Position numbers and translations under genes: made by a program. Below the pieces are notes generated by a model. It had not been told where the DNA came from and searched no databases. It saw nothing but the letters and a program-made list of their open reading frames with translations. Source: RUG100 sp050953425 (GTDB taxonomy: Bacteria > Bacillota > Clostridia > Peptostreptococcales > Anaerovoracaceae). From it: 64,000 bases of DNA. The stretch lies in NCBI GenBank assembly GCA_050953425.1, contig JBMNMQ010000008.1:1-64000 (forward strand). The letters run 5' to 3'. Shown piece by piece: positions 1 to 7,503 of the stretch; position 1 is the first letter of the stretch, and each line of letters begins with the position of its first letter.

Positions 1-1077
1 CAGCTGTTCAGCTTTGGCCTTGGATGTGTTATCAAGGATTTCCTGCGCTCCGCAATTTTTGAGCTTCTGTAGAGCCTCCATCATATTTCGATTGGCTTCT
101 GCGAGCTGCCTGCGAGTAAGTTCATGAGCGACGGCCTGTGCGCCGGGTTCTGTTTCCTGCCAGTAGTGATCGCTGTATCGGATAAAGTGGGTGGCTGGTG
201 AGTAGCGCAGCTCGTTTGCAAAATACTTCGAGAGCACCTCTGCCTGCCCGACGTCGGAAAAGTCCTCCGGCTTATAGCTGTTCTCGTCGTTATAAACTTC
301 CGGAGGGACATATCCGTCCTCTCGGCTGATCTTGGAGTAAAAGCGCTGGGCGCTGTGCCAGATTGTACTAAGCTCGCTGTTATCCAGAGGCGGCACGCAG
401 GTCGCGGCCTTTTCCAGAAAACTTTGGTAGGCTTTTTCCGTATCGCCGTATTTCTTTATGACGATACCGGCAAAGCGGGACATGGTAGCGTTGCGGCTTC
501 CTTCCGGTATCACAACGTCTTTCTCGTGGCCACCGGGCAGGTCTGCATCAAACTCATCGTCATTCAAAAATTCCGTGAGGTTCATGCGACCGGGATAGAG
601 CTCCACATTCGGCTCCTGTGTTCCGAAGAAGAAACGAGCAGCATCCAGCGCCTTCGTATCGAAATACGGAAATATGGAATTGACCAGCTTCTTCATATCG
701 CTATAGAGGGCAGCATCCGTTACCCGGTCGATGGGAAAGAGCACATGGAACTTTGGCCTTGCCGGTTTGCCGTTTTTCTCGCGCTGATTAAAGCGGCTGT
801 AATGGATGGCGAGGCTTACTCCCGGAAATGCCTCCAACACGTCTGCCGGTGTGATCCAATCTTTCGGATCTTCTGAATGGTCATTATCACAGTCCACGGG
901 AAGACAGTCAGCGGAGAGGAAGTTGTCGCTGTTGCGGTAGTGATTTTTGTACTCCGCACACACATAGTCGTGACTGACTGCGGCTTTCATGCTGTCCGTA
1001 TCCATGACAACGGTTTTATGCGGATAGGAGCAGTTTCCGGGATTGCCGATAAAATCGGCGCTAAACAGGGTAAACAT
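1..1077 (-). CDS. Phage DNA primase (AEP-type with PriCT domain), 3' end outside window
   Basis: The frame is open from ATG at 1077 to the window edge (359 codons, no stop), so only the N-terminal part is seen. An archaeo-eukaryotic primase-like core is suggested by VDCDN (residues 61-65, likely metal-binding acidic residues), KFHVLFPID (109-117, the s-x-H type motif) and LDAARFFFG (144-152). A PriCT-type domain follows at about 192-250, with GSRNATMSRFAG and PPLDNSELSTIW. A helicase domain would be expected downstream, outside the window. The start overlaps the stop of the preceding gene (TGATG at 1079-1075), implying translational coupling. It belongs to the replication module of the prophage. 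The primase assignment rests on motif reading, not on a search. Confidence 0.8.
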   Translation of the reverse strand, partial: MFTLFSADFIGNPGNCSYPHKTVVMDTDSMKAAVSHDYVCAEYKNHYRNSDNFLSADCLPVDCDNDHSEDPKDWITPADVLEAFPGVSLAIHYSRFNQREKNGKPARPKFHVLFPIDRVTDAALYSDMKKLVNSIFPYFDTKALDAARFFFGTQEPNVELYPGRMNLTEFLNDDEFDADLPGGHEKDVVIPEGSRNATMSRFAGIVIKKYGDTEKAYQSFLEKAATCVPPLDNSELSTIWHSAQRFYSKISREDGYVPPEVYNDENSYKPEDFSDVGQAEVLSKYFANELRYSPATHFIRYSDHYWQETEPGAQAVAHELTRRQLAEANRNMMEALQKLKNCGAQEILDNTSKAKAEQL

Positions 1078-1406
1078 CAGTCGTACACCTCCTCCGATTC
1101 TTCCTCCAGCACCTTCGTGATAAATTTCAGGGCGCGGATCATGGTTTCCAGTTCGCAGTCGCCGCCGAGGGTAACTTCAAAACCGTTGCAGCCGAATCTG
1201 TCTATAAAAGGCGTGACATGGATATCTGTGCTGGCTTCATCGGAAATGCGGAAATAGGTGCGTCCTCCGTGGCCGGTGTCGCCACCTTTGTAGCCGGTCG
1301 TCCCAGCTTCGACCTGCAGGATATTGGCACTTACCACATCGCGGGTGTAGGTTGTGATCTCAGTGCCATCGAAAAGCTCTCTGCGATTTTCTTTAATTTC
1401 ATACAT
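1077..1406 (-). CDS. Small phage protein of unknown function, 109 aa
   Basis: An acidic 109-residue protein with no family I can name. It sits between the DUF4406 gene (4 bp upstream) and the primase (stop and start overlap by one base), so it is clearly part of a tight replication operon. The C-terminal half contains a Glu-rich helix-like tail (EEESEEV). The central GGDTGHGGRTYFRI stretch looks like a beta-hairpin segment. Small genes of this kind commonly sit between polymerase and primase genes in clostridial prophages; that comparison is from general knowledge. Function unknown. Confidence 0.7.
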   Translation of the reverse strand: MYEIKENRRELFDGTEITTYTRDVVSANILQVEAGTTGYKGGDTGHGGRTYFRISDEASTDIHVTPFIDRFGCNGFEVTLGGDCELETMIRALKFITKVLEEESEEVYD

Positions 1407-1410
1407 AGCG

Positions 1411-1833
1411 TTAAACCTCCTGACATTCTTCTGTGAAATAGCGCAAATGATAACCCTTCCACTTGGCGCGTTTGATTTCTGCTTCCATACCGGATGAGAT
1501 GCGGCTGCCGAATACCCAGATCTCAGCGCACTTGCTCATGAGGGCATTTCCGAAGAAAAGACCAAGCTCACGTTCATCCGGATTGTCATCATCAAGGAAC
1601 TGCGGAAATAGCAGATGCGGTGCGATAGGGATATATCCCTTGTCCACGGCATAGCGGCTGTAGCGTCTGGCGTTGGCTACGTTTGTCTCCACATCTCCGG
1701 AAAACGGAGAGCAGATGTAGACGATAGGCCGGAAAGCACGAAGGGAGTGCTTTTCATTTGCAGCAATCCGGGAGAGTGCTTCACCTGCAGTTGGGTCAGG
1801 ATAGCCTTCGCTGTTGCGATAATCGTTGCTCAC
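1411..1833 (-). CDS. DUF4406 family protein (nucleoside deoxyribosyltransferase-like fold), 140 aa
   Basis: The start is GTG at 1833, preceded by an AGGAGG ribosome site. The segment VYICSPFSGD (residues 38-47), the following Asn/Arg-rich helix, and SSGMEAEI (113-120) with a conserved Glu match the DUF4406 family, which resembles nucleoside 2-deoxyribosyltransferases. Such genes are frequent in phage replication modules and may act in nucleotide salvage or modification; the precise substrate is not known. It lies downstream of the polymerase fragment and 4 bp upstream of the 109-aa gene. Confidence 0.75.
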   Translation of the reverse strand: MSNDYRNSEGYPDPTAGEALSRIAANEKHSLRAFRPIVYICSPFSGDVETNVANARRYSRYAVDKGYIPIAPHLLFPQFLDDDNPDERELGLFFGNALMSKCAEIWVFGSRISSGMEAEIKRAKWKGYHLRYFTEECQEV

Positions 1834-1864
1834 TCAAAAGTCCTCCTTTCCGGGCAGACTTATA

Positions 1865-1900
1865 GGCGTCCACCTCCAATTTCCACTGGAGATGAACGCC
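1865..1900 (-). promoter_or_regulatory. 14-bp hairpin in the leader between polymerase and DUF4406 genes
   Basis: Read on the minus strand, bases 1900-1887 and 1878-1865 form a continuous 14-bp stem with two G-U pairs and an 8-nt loop. Because the mismatches become G-U pairs only on the minus strand, the structure fits the direction of transcription. It lies just upstream of the GTG start at 1833. No T-run follows, so it is not an obvious terminator. It could protect the mRNA end or adjust translation; this is inference. Confidence 0.4.
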
Positions 1901-1919
1901 TGATTTGAGCGGACGATTT

Positions 1920-2890
1920 TTAATCTTTTTTGTAGAAGGGCGTGGTGTAACCGTCTGCGTGGAGCTTCAGGCCTTTTGCCCACGGTGGAGTCCTGCCCAT
2001 CTGTTCACAGAGAACGTCAAGTGACATGCGAGGGTCTGCTTCAATGACCAGTTCGTCGTGAATATGCATGACGATGGAGCAGCAGCGCAGCGTCTTCATG
2101 GCATAGCAGAGAATGTCGCGGGAGGTTGCCTGCACGATATTTTCCACGAATTTCGGCCCGTATGAATCGAGCCGTTCCCATTTTTTCGTGCTGCCGATGC
2201 CCTCATAGGTAATACACTCGCCTCCGAATTTATTCGTACCGACCTTTGGCTTTACATATGCGAGGTTCCGTCCGGAGGGCAGCGTAATAAAGAGCATCCC
2301 GGAACGGCAGGAGAAGGTAAGTCCGTAGCTGCTGGTTGTGTGTTTGTACTTCACAGCCTCCATGACAGCGCGGTCGACATCCCACCAGAATTTTACGATG
2401 TTGGGATTTGTCTGCCGCCATGCGTCCACCAGAGGAGGAAGCTCATCCTCGGAAAGTCCCATCTCTATAGCGCCCATTGCCTTTAAGGCTCCGACCGAGC
2501 CGCCGTAGCCGAGCGCGAGTTCCGCGATTTTGCCTTTTTGACGCAGATGGCCGTTAATGCCATGCTTCTCAACCGGAACATGGAACATCTGACTGGCGCT
2601 GGCGCAGTAGATGTCAACTCCGGTTTCAAAGACTCTTTGACGCCACGTCTCACCGGCATACCACGCGATGACTCTTGCTTCGATGGCGCTGAAGTCGGAA
2701 ACATAAAACTGCGTACTGTCCTTCGGGATAAATGCTGTCCGGATCAGCTGAGAGAGGGTGTCCGGGACATCCTCATATAAGAGCTTTACAGCATCGAAGT
2801 TGCCGGATTTTACAAGGGCACGAGCATCGGCCAGATCCGGGAGATGATTTTGCGGGAGGTTTTGTAATTGTATAAGGGTGTCGATGGACT
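1920..2890 (-). pseudogene. Phage family-A DNA polymerase, N-terminally truncated
   Basis: The reading frame is open from a stop at about 2964 down to 1920. Recognisable polymerase sequence begins at QNLPQNHLPDLADARALV, near 2870. It contains all three palm/finger motifs: A (DFSAIEARVIAW), B (RQKGKIAELALGYGG) and C (HIHDELVIEAD). The exonuclease and thumb parts expected upstream are missing, and the sequence instead runs into the start of a tail gene. The internal ATG at 2588 would lose motif A, so it is not a credible start for a working enzyme. I read this as the 3' part of a polymerase gene left after a rearrangement. Confidence 0.8.
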
Positions 2891-2961
2891 TCTTGGAAGA
2901 AGAACTGGACTTTATCGGTAAGGTCGACGACTGTGATTTGATCTGAAGATTTGATTGCCAT
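2891..2961 (-). pseudogene. First codons of a phage tail/baseplate gene, cut off
   Basis: An ATG at 2961 follows a good ribosome site (GGAGGAAGC), 12 bp after the stop of the tail gene ending at 2973. It begins MAIKSSDQITVVDLTD, which resembles the N-terminus of large tail proteins that usually follow the hub gene in clostridial siphophages. The resemblance ends after about 16-20 codons, and DNA-polymerase sequence appears in another frame soon afterwards. The gene is therefore only a stub created by a deletion or recombination. Confidence 0.6.
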
Positions 2962-2972
2962 TATGCTTCCTC

Positions 2973-4376
2973 CTAATCCGTGATTAATTCACACATGAAT
3001 GTTACTTTGGTATCGACTTCCTCCGGCGTCAGCGTCAGGGTGAAGCCGTCATTTGACAGCTTATGATCACTGTCAACGATAATGAAAAAGCTGTCATCGC
3101 CGAGCCTCTGCCAGTACCACTGAAGGTGAGCAGAAGCTCCAAATGTATTCCTTAGATCAGTAATGTTTGTGATCCGCTGGCCACCGATATATACAGCTAC
3201 CGACAGCACCGTGTTTACAGAGTTATTCTTAAAGACCGTACCCCGGGAAGAGTCGATCCGGAGCACGGCTGCATCAATTCCATCTTTCAGCGAAACGGTC
3301 TGATCTCCAACTGTGATCTCGGCACCGGAATCTGTCTGTCTTGTATGGATATCCAATGTTGTCAGAAGATCTGACAGCTTCTTGTTCTGTCCGAGGGTGA
3401 CCTTGCTGCCGCCAATATTGATCGCATCCGGGATTCCATCATTGTTGCTGTCATAGAAAATGATGTAGGCATCCTCGCCGCCGATATATTGTGGCCGGGT
3501 GGATGAAAACTGGATCGATTCACCGAAGGTTGCCACCAGATTCCCTTGCGCGTCATAGACCTTCATGCCGTCAGCTGCGAGCAGGATCTTGTAGCTCTGG
3601 TTATCGTTGGTCACCCACAGTCCGGCATTCGTCAGCGCCAGATGGCTCGCCACATAGTTTGATACGGCCTCGTCCACAGAGGTCAGCTCATAGTAGCCCT
3701 GATCGGAGGGATTTCCTTGTGGGCTTACCACGACATTGTAGCTGTCGCCTTGCCTTGTGAAGTAATATTTGCCGGGCACAACCTCAAGATCATCTGTAGG
3801 TGCGTAGCTTCCATGCTCAGATATCCACGTCAGGGTGCCGACCACATCCTCCACTACGGAAAGCTGGGAGAGGGCACCGTTTGCAGCTCTGTTTGCAGTC
3901 CTTGCTGAACTGGCTGCATGCTCCGCAGCTTCTTCAGCTTCCACAGCTTTGTCATGCGCCTGTTGCGCGGAGGCAGTTGCTTCTTCGGCTTTATCGTGTG
4001 CTCGCTTGGCAGAGCTTTCCGCACTGTCCGCAGCTTCCTTGGCACGCTCGGCTTCCTTCTCAGATGCTTCCGCGATCTTCACAGCCTCAAAAGCCGTATC
4101 CCTCGCCTTATAAGCCTCCGTGTTATCCGTCGGTGGGGAGGAGGCGTTACCGGTAAGCCAAGCTCTGCCGCCGCTCACCCTGACCTGAACCATATCCCCG
4201 GGATTGGCGTTCATGGTCATCCGGACTGGTGTCTCATCAACGCCGCCCGGGATATGCACCCATGCAGTGTCTCCCTCCACACGTACAACTTCTGCCTGCG
4301 TATCATAGGGCGAGGTACCTTTCTTATTCGCTGAACCGATAAGCCTGACCATTTCCTTGCTCATGCTTTTGCTCAT
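2973..4376 (-). CDS. Phage tail/baseplate protein with OB-fold start and coiled coil, 467 aa
   Basis: Residues 25-80 (AEVVRVEGDTAWVHIPGG and a following VQVRVSGGRAWLTG) look like the OB-fold of baseplate hub or spike proteins. Residues about 85-170 are a long Ala/Glu/Lys heptad-rich coiled coil, suggesting a trimeric fibre or stalk. The rest is beta-rich with no catalytic motif I recognise. The start ATG overlaps the stop of the upstream fusion gene by 4 bp (ATGA), the typical arrangement of phage tail operons. Likely part of the tail tip or receptor-binding apparatus. The gene itself looks intact although its neighbours are not. Confidence 0.7.
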   Translation of the reverse strand: MSKSMSKEMVRLIGSANKKGTSPYDTQAEVVRVEGDTAWVHIPGGVDETPVRMTMNANPGDMVQVRVSGGRAWLTGNASSPPTDNTEAYKARDTAFEAVKIAEASEKEAERAKEAADSAESSAKRAHDKAEEATASAQQAHDKAVEAEEAAEHAASSARTANRAANGALSQLSVVEDVVGTLTWISEHGSYAPTDDLEVVPGKYYFTRQGDSYNVVVSPQGNPSDQGYYELTSVDEAVSNYVASHLALTNAGLWVTNDNQSYKILLAADGMKVYDAQGNLVATFGESIQFSSTRPQYIGGEDAYIIFYDSNNDGIPDAINIGGSKVTLGQNKKLSDLLTTLDIHTRQTDSGAEITVGDQTVSLKDGIDAAVLRIDSSRGTVFKNNSVNTVLSVAVYIGGQRITNITDLRNTFGASAHLQWYWQRLGDDSFFIIVDSDHKLSNDGFTLTLTPEEVDTKVTFMCELITD

Positions 4377-6478
4377 ACCTTCTTGACCTCCTCGCTCGTT
4401 TTTGCTCCGTACCCAAGCTCGACCGTCTGGGATGTGACCTGAAACAGTCCATCAAGGTCTTGCTTTGGATAGCGGAGCCTGATTACATCACCGACCAGAA
4501 TGCCCGGATGGTAGCGTCTTTCATAGGCAGCGGTCGTAGATATGCTCTGGAGCTCCTTGAGCCTTCGCAGTGCATATTCTGAGATGCTCTCGCCGGTATT
4601 GAAGTCACAGGAGGTTTCTTCTGCCCAGACCTCACGCCCACGGTTCACAGTCGAGAGGGGACTTTCCGGAGAGTCATCCCTTGCTACTGCCGACAGGTCA
4701 TCCTGTACAGCCCTGAATACGTTAGGGCAGGAATACCAGTCATAATCGACCGTGATAGATGGCTCGATGACATCCTGTTCGATGGGATCAAACTCAGCCA
4801 GCTGTGTGGTCGCCTCCGGACAGATTTCAATGGTGCCATCCCCGGATATGCGCATCCGCCAGCCGATTACTGCGAGAACCTTCTCAGCCATCGACAGGCG
4901 GCTTTCACCGTCCTCAGCGATGATCGATTTCTGGATGCCCGGAGCGCTCCCGTTTACAAAAACAGGTGCCGGGGAGACTGAGAGCAGATCCTTCACCGCA
5001 GCCGCACCGTCCGTACCTGCCGGGACGTAATATCCCCGGTCAAGGAGAACGTCATCGGCAGCCTTTAAGACGGAGTAGCATTCCAGCGTGTTCTTCTCGA
5101 AATACCCGTCAATATCCCTCGATGGACTTGTGGCAAGGCCAGTAAAAAGCGGCTCATGAGAAGCCGCTCCGTTCTGCCACGCATCAAGGTAGACGCGTAT
5201 ATATTGTTCCTTCCCGTGCTCGTATGCCTTGCACTCGATATCGGCAGACTCTCGCAGGCCGTCTTCCGACCTGCTGATACTGCCTCCTGTGATCTCGATC
5301 CTTTCTTTTTCCCTCCAGCTTACCGGATCGATGATGTATGCATAATAGCTTGCGCTATAACCATTGCCTCCGATGCCGAATGGCGCCTTACCACCAGACA
5401 CACTGATATGCGGCAGCTTCAGGTTGCTAAAGATCCTGCCGATGGAAAGAGGGAAGAAGCCTTTGATCTTGCTGATGATTCCGCTGATCGTAGACTTTGC
5501 AGAATTGATCGGTGAGATCATAGCATTCTTGATATTTGACCACGCCGAGCTCGCTGCAGACTTAATGCTGCCCCACGCTGAGGAAAGCGTGGATTTGATT
5601 GCCTGCACAGGCGAGGTTACGGCAGTCTTGATGCTGCTCCAGATAGAGCTGGCCGTGGATTTGATGCTCCTCCAGACAGAAGAGGCGGTGCTCTTGATCC
5701 CGTTCCAGAGGGACGAGAGGCCGCTTTTCACTGCCCGGATCGGCGTCAGTATCGCGGTCTTTATTCCATTGAATACTTTAGCTGCCAGTGACTTGAGACC
5801 ATTCCAAAGGCCTGAAGTAAAGCTCTTGATCCCATTCCAGATCTTCTTCCAGTTGGTGCCAAACCAGCTCAGCACGGTATTCGTCACATTCTTTATCGTA
5901 TTCAGGGCTGCAGAGAGAACGCTCTTAATCCCAGTCCATACGGCGGAGAAGATTCGTTTCACTCCCTGCCAGACCTTCTTCCAGTCACCTGTGAAGATGC
6001 CGATAAAGATATCGAGCACGCCGATGATTACATCCAGCACCGTTTTCAGAACGGCAGCGATGATCTTGAATGTTCCCTCAAAAATCGGAGCAAGGATCTG
6101 GCAGAAGCCCTCCCAGATCTTTTTCATGGTAGCGGCGATCTTTCCAAAGTCGATACCGAGGCTGTCAAACCGCGACTTGACCTCAGTGACAAACTTCCCG
6201 ATGGTGTTCTTGATCCCGTTCCAGATCTTGATCATGGAGTTTCGGAACTTCTCGTTAGTACGCCAAAGATGAATAAAGGCAGCCACGAGGACTGCCACAA
6301 TCGCGATCACAATGCCAATAGGGGATGTCAGGAAGCCGATCGCCTTAGACAGGATGCTCGTCATGCCTCCGGCCTTGCTGACCGCTCCGGACAGCTTGGA
6401 TAAGGCACCGCCGAACTTGGCAAAGCCCTGTATGGCGATTCCTACTTTCGATATCACTGTTCCAATGATTATCAGCAT
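4373..6478 (-). CDS. In-frame fusion of tape-measure protein fragment to Gp37-like tail-hub protein, 701 aa
   Basis: Residues 1-380 are tape-measure sequence: two hydrophobic segments near the start, then many Trp-rich repeats of the IWNGIK / SSIWSSIK type, ending in FPLSIGRIFSNLKLPHISV. Around residues 385-390 (APFGIGGNG then YSASYYAYIID) it switches to a hub/endopeptidase-like protein related to siphovirus Gp37-like proteins, which runs to the end (about 315 aa). Normally these are separate genes with a distal-tail gene between them. The frame stays open upstream to about 6529 with tape-measure-like residues to about 6511, so the true N-terminus is lost and ATG 6478 may not be a real start. 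Probably non-functional. Confidence 0.75.
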   Translation of the reverse strand: MLIIIGTVISKVGIAIQGFAKFGGALSKLSGAVSKAGGMTSILSKAIGFLTSPIGIVIAIVAVLVAAFIHLWRTNEKFRNSMIKIWNGIKNTIGKFVTEVKSRFDSLGIDFGKIAATMKKIWEGFCQILAPIFEGTFKIIAAVLKTVLDVIIGVLDIFIGIFTGDWKKVWQGVKRIFSAVWTGIKSVLSAALNTIKNVTNTVLSWFGTNWKKIWNGIKSFTSGLWNGLKSLAAKVFNGIKTAILTPIRAVKSGLSSLWNGIKSTASSVWRSIKSTASSIWSSIKTAVTSPVQAIKSTLSSAWGSIKSAASSAWSNIKNAMISPINSAKSTISGIISKIKGFFPLSIGRIFSNLKLPHISVSGGKAPFGIGGNGYSASYYAYIIDPVSWREKERIEITGGSISRSEDGLRESADIECKAYEHGKEQYIRVYLDAWQNGAASHEPLFTGLATSPSRDIDGYFEKNTLECYSVLKAADDVLLDRGYYVPAGTDGAAAVKDLLSVSPAPVFVNGSAPGIQKSIIAEDGESRLSMAEKVLAVIGWRMRISGDGTIEICPEATTQLAEFDPIEQDVIEPSITVDYDWYSCPNVFRAVQDDLSAVARDDSPESPLSTVNRGREVWAEETSCDFNTGESISEYALRRLKELQSISTTAAYERRYHPGILVGDVIRLRYPKQDLDGLFQVTSQTVELGYGAKTSEEVKKV

Positions 6479-6549
6479 CGGTGCAAGGGCAGCGATGAAG
6501 CCGCCTATTCCGTAAACGTCTCCGCGTACTCAGGGATGCCGGTAAGGAT

Positions 6550-6995
6550 GACGCGGAGACGAACACAACGGTTTTGCCGAACTGCCCGCAGTTATCATGG
6601 AGACGGCAGAGGCGAAGGGCAGCAACATCGGCAAAGCACTGGATTACCTGCTGGGGCAGGAAAAGTATCTCAGGCGTTTCCTGGAAGATGCCCGGATTCC
6701 GCTGGACAATAACCTTGCGGAGCAAACGATCAAGCCCTTCTGCATCGGCAAGAAAAACTGGATGATGATAGACACCGCTGCCGGGGGCGACAGCAGTGCG
6801 ATCATCTATTCGCTGGCAGAGACAGCGAAAGCGAATAACCTGAACCCATACGAATATCTAAAGCATCTGCCGGAAGTACTCCTGCCGAACGTAGAAGAGA
6901 CGGAGATGGATTTCCCGGATGATCTTATGCCCTGGTCAGACGCACTGCCGGAGGTCTGCCGAAAGCCAGTAACGACAGATGCCAAAGAAGCCTGA
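6550..6995 (+). pseudogene. IS66-family transposase, C-terminal fragment
   Basis: The frame opens after a TGA at about 6546 and runs to TGA 6993-6995. It carries the characteristic IS66 transposase end: DNNLAEQTIKPFCIGKKNW, then GGDSSAIIYSLAETAKANN and NPYEYLKHLPEVL. Full-length IS66 transposases are about 500 aa; only about 130-150 residues remain. No terminal inverted repeats or accessory tnpA/tnpB genes are seen. It separates the prophage remnant from the Ig-like fragment and may mark the recombination that truncated both. Confidence 0.85.
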
Positions 6996-7348
6996 TGAAC
7001 AAACATGCCGCCCTGCCGGGCGGCGCAACCGGCGCAGCTTACAGCGCGAAGCTGGAGACGATCGGCGGCAAGGTCGGAAACTACAAAACCGTCAAGGTCA
7101 CGAACGTGAAGAAGGGCGCGAAATCCCTGAAGGCAGGAACGACCTTCAAACTGAAGACGAAAGCCGTGAAACAGTCAAAAAAGCTGAAAGTGCAGAAGTA
7201 TCGCGGTATCAGGTACGAATCCTCGGACCCGGAGGTCGCGGCCGTCAGCGGCAGCGGTGTGATCAAGGCGGCGGCGAAGGGCCGCTGCACGATCTATGCC
7301 TATGCGCAGAACGGCGCGTACGCGAAGGTGAAAGTAACTGTGAAATAA
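6995..7348 (+). pseudogene. C-terminal Ig-like (BIG2-type) fragment of a surface protein
   Basis: A Lys-rich beta protein of 117 residues ends in KVKVTVK and contains YESSDPEVAAVSGSGVI and a KGRCTIYAYAQNG segment, typical of bacterial Ig-like group 2 repeats. The same C-terminal design ends the large protein encoded on the opposite strand at 7504-11013. It has no signal peptide, and its ATG overlaps the transposase stop (TGATG), which is more likely chance than a designed start. I read it as the tail of a paralogous exported protein whose 5' part was lost. Confidence 0.65.
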
Positions 7349-7389
7349 GCCATGCCGCCGGGCACTGCGGCCGGTGGCAGTTCGGCACC

Positions 7390-7434
7390 AAAAAAATCCC
7401 GATAACGCAGACAATGCGGATATCGGGATTTTGC
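7390..7434. terminator. Bidirectional intrinsic terminator
   Basis: AAAATCCCGATA at 7393-7404 pairs with TATCGGGATTTT at 7421-7432. Read on the minus strand the stem is followed by seven T residues, giving a strong terminator about 70 bp past the stop of the large surface protein gene. Read on the + strand it ends in TTTT and can serve the Ig-like fragment. Confidence 0.8.
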
Positions 7435-7503
7435 TATGCGCTGGATCTTTCGTCGGCGGGGAAAGCAGAACCATGAACTGCCCTGAACCACTGCCGCTGT
7501 GCT

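Larger units (their letters stand above)
1..6515 (-). mobile_element. Rearranged prophage remnant (left part of window)
   Basis: All recognisable genes here are on the minus strand and are phage-type: a primase with a PriCT domain, a DUF4406 protein, a family-A DNA polymerase fragment, a tail protein with an OB-fold start, and a tape-measure/hub fusion. Gene order is not that of an intact phage: the replication module lies directly downstream of tail genes, the polymerase lacks its N-terminal part, and the tape-measure gene lacks both ends. No integrase, terminase, capsid, lysis gene or attachment site is visible. The element continues beyond the left window edge. Its right limit is a break near 6515-6550 where an IS66 transposase fragment begins. 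Confidence 0.85.

Noticed and set aside
355..876. Plus-strand open frames between 355 and 1257
   Set aside because: They are antisense to the primase gene, which is open from 1077 to the window edge on the minus strand and contains primase and PriCT motifs.
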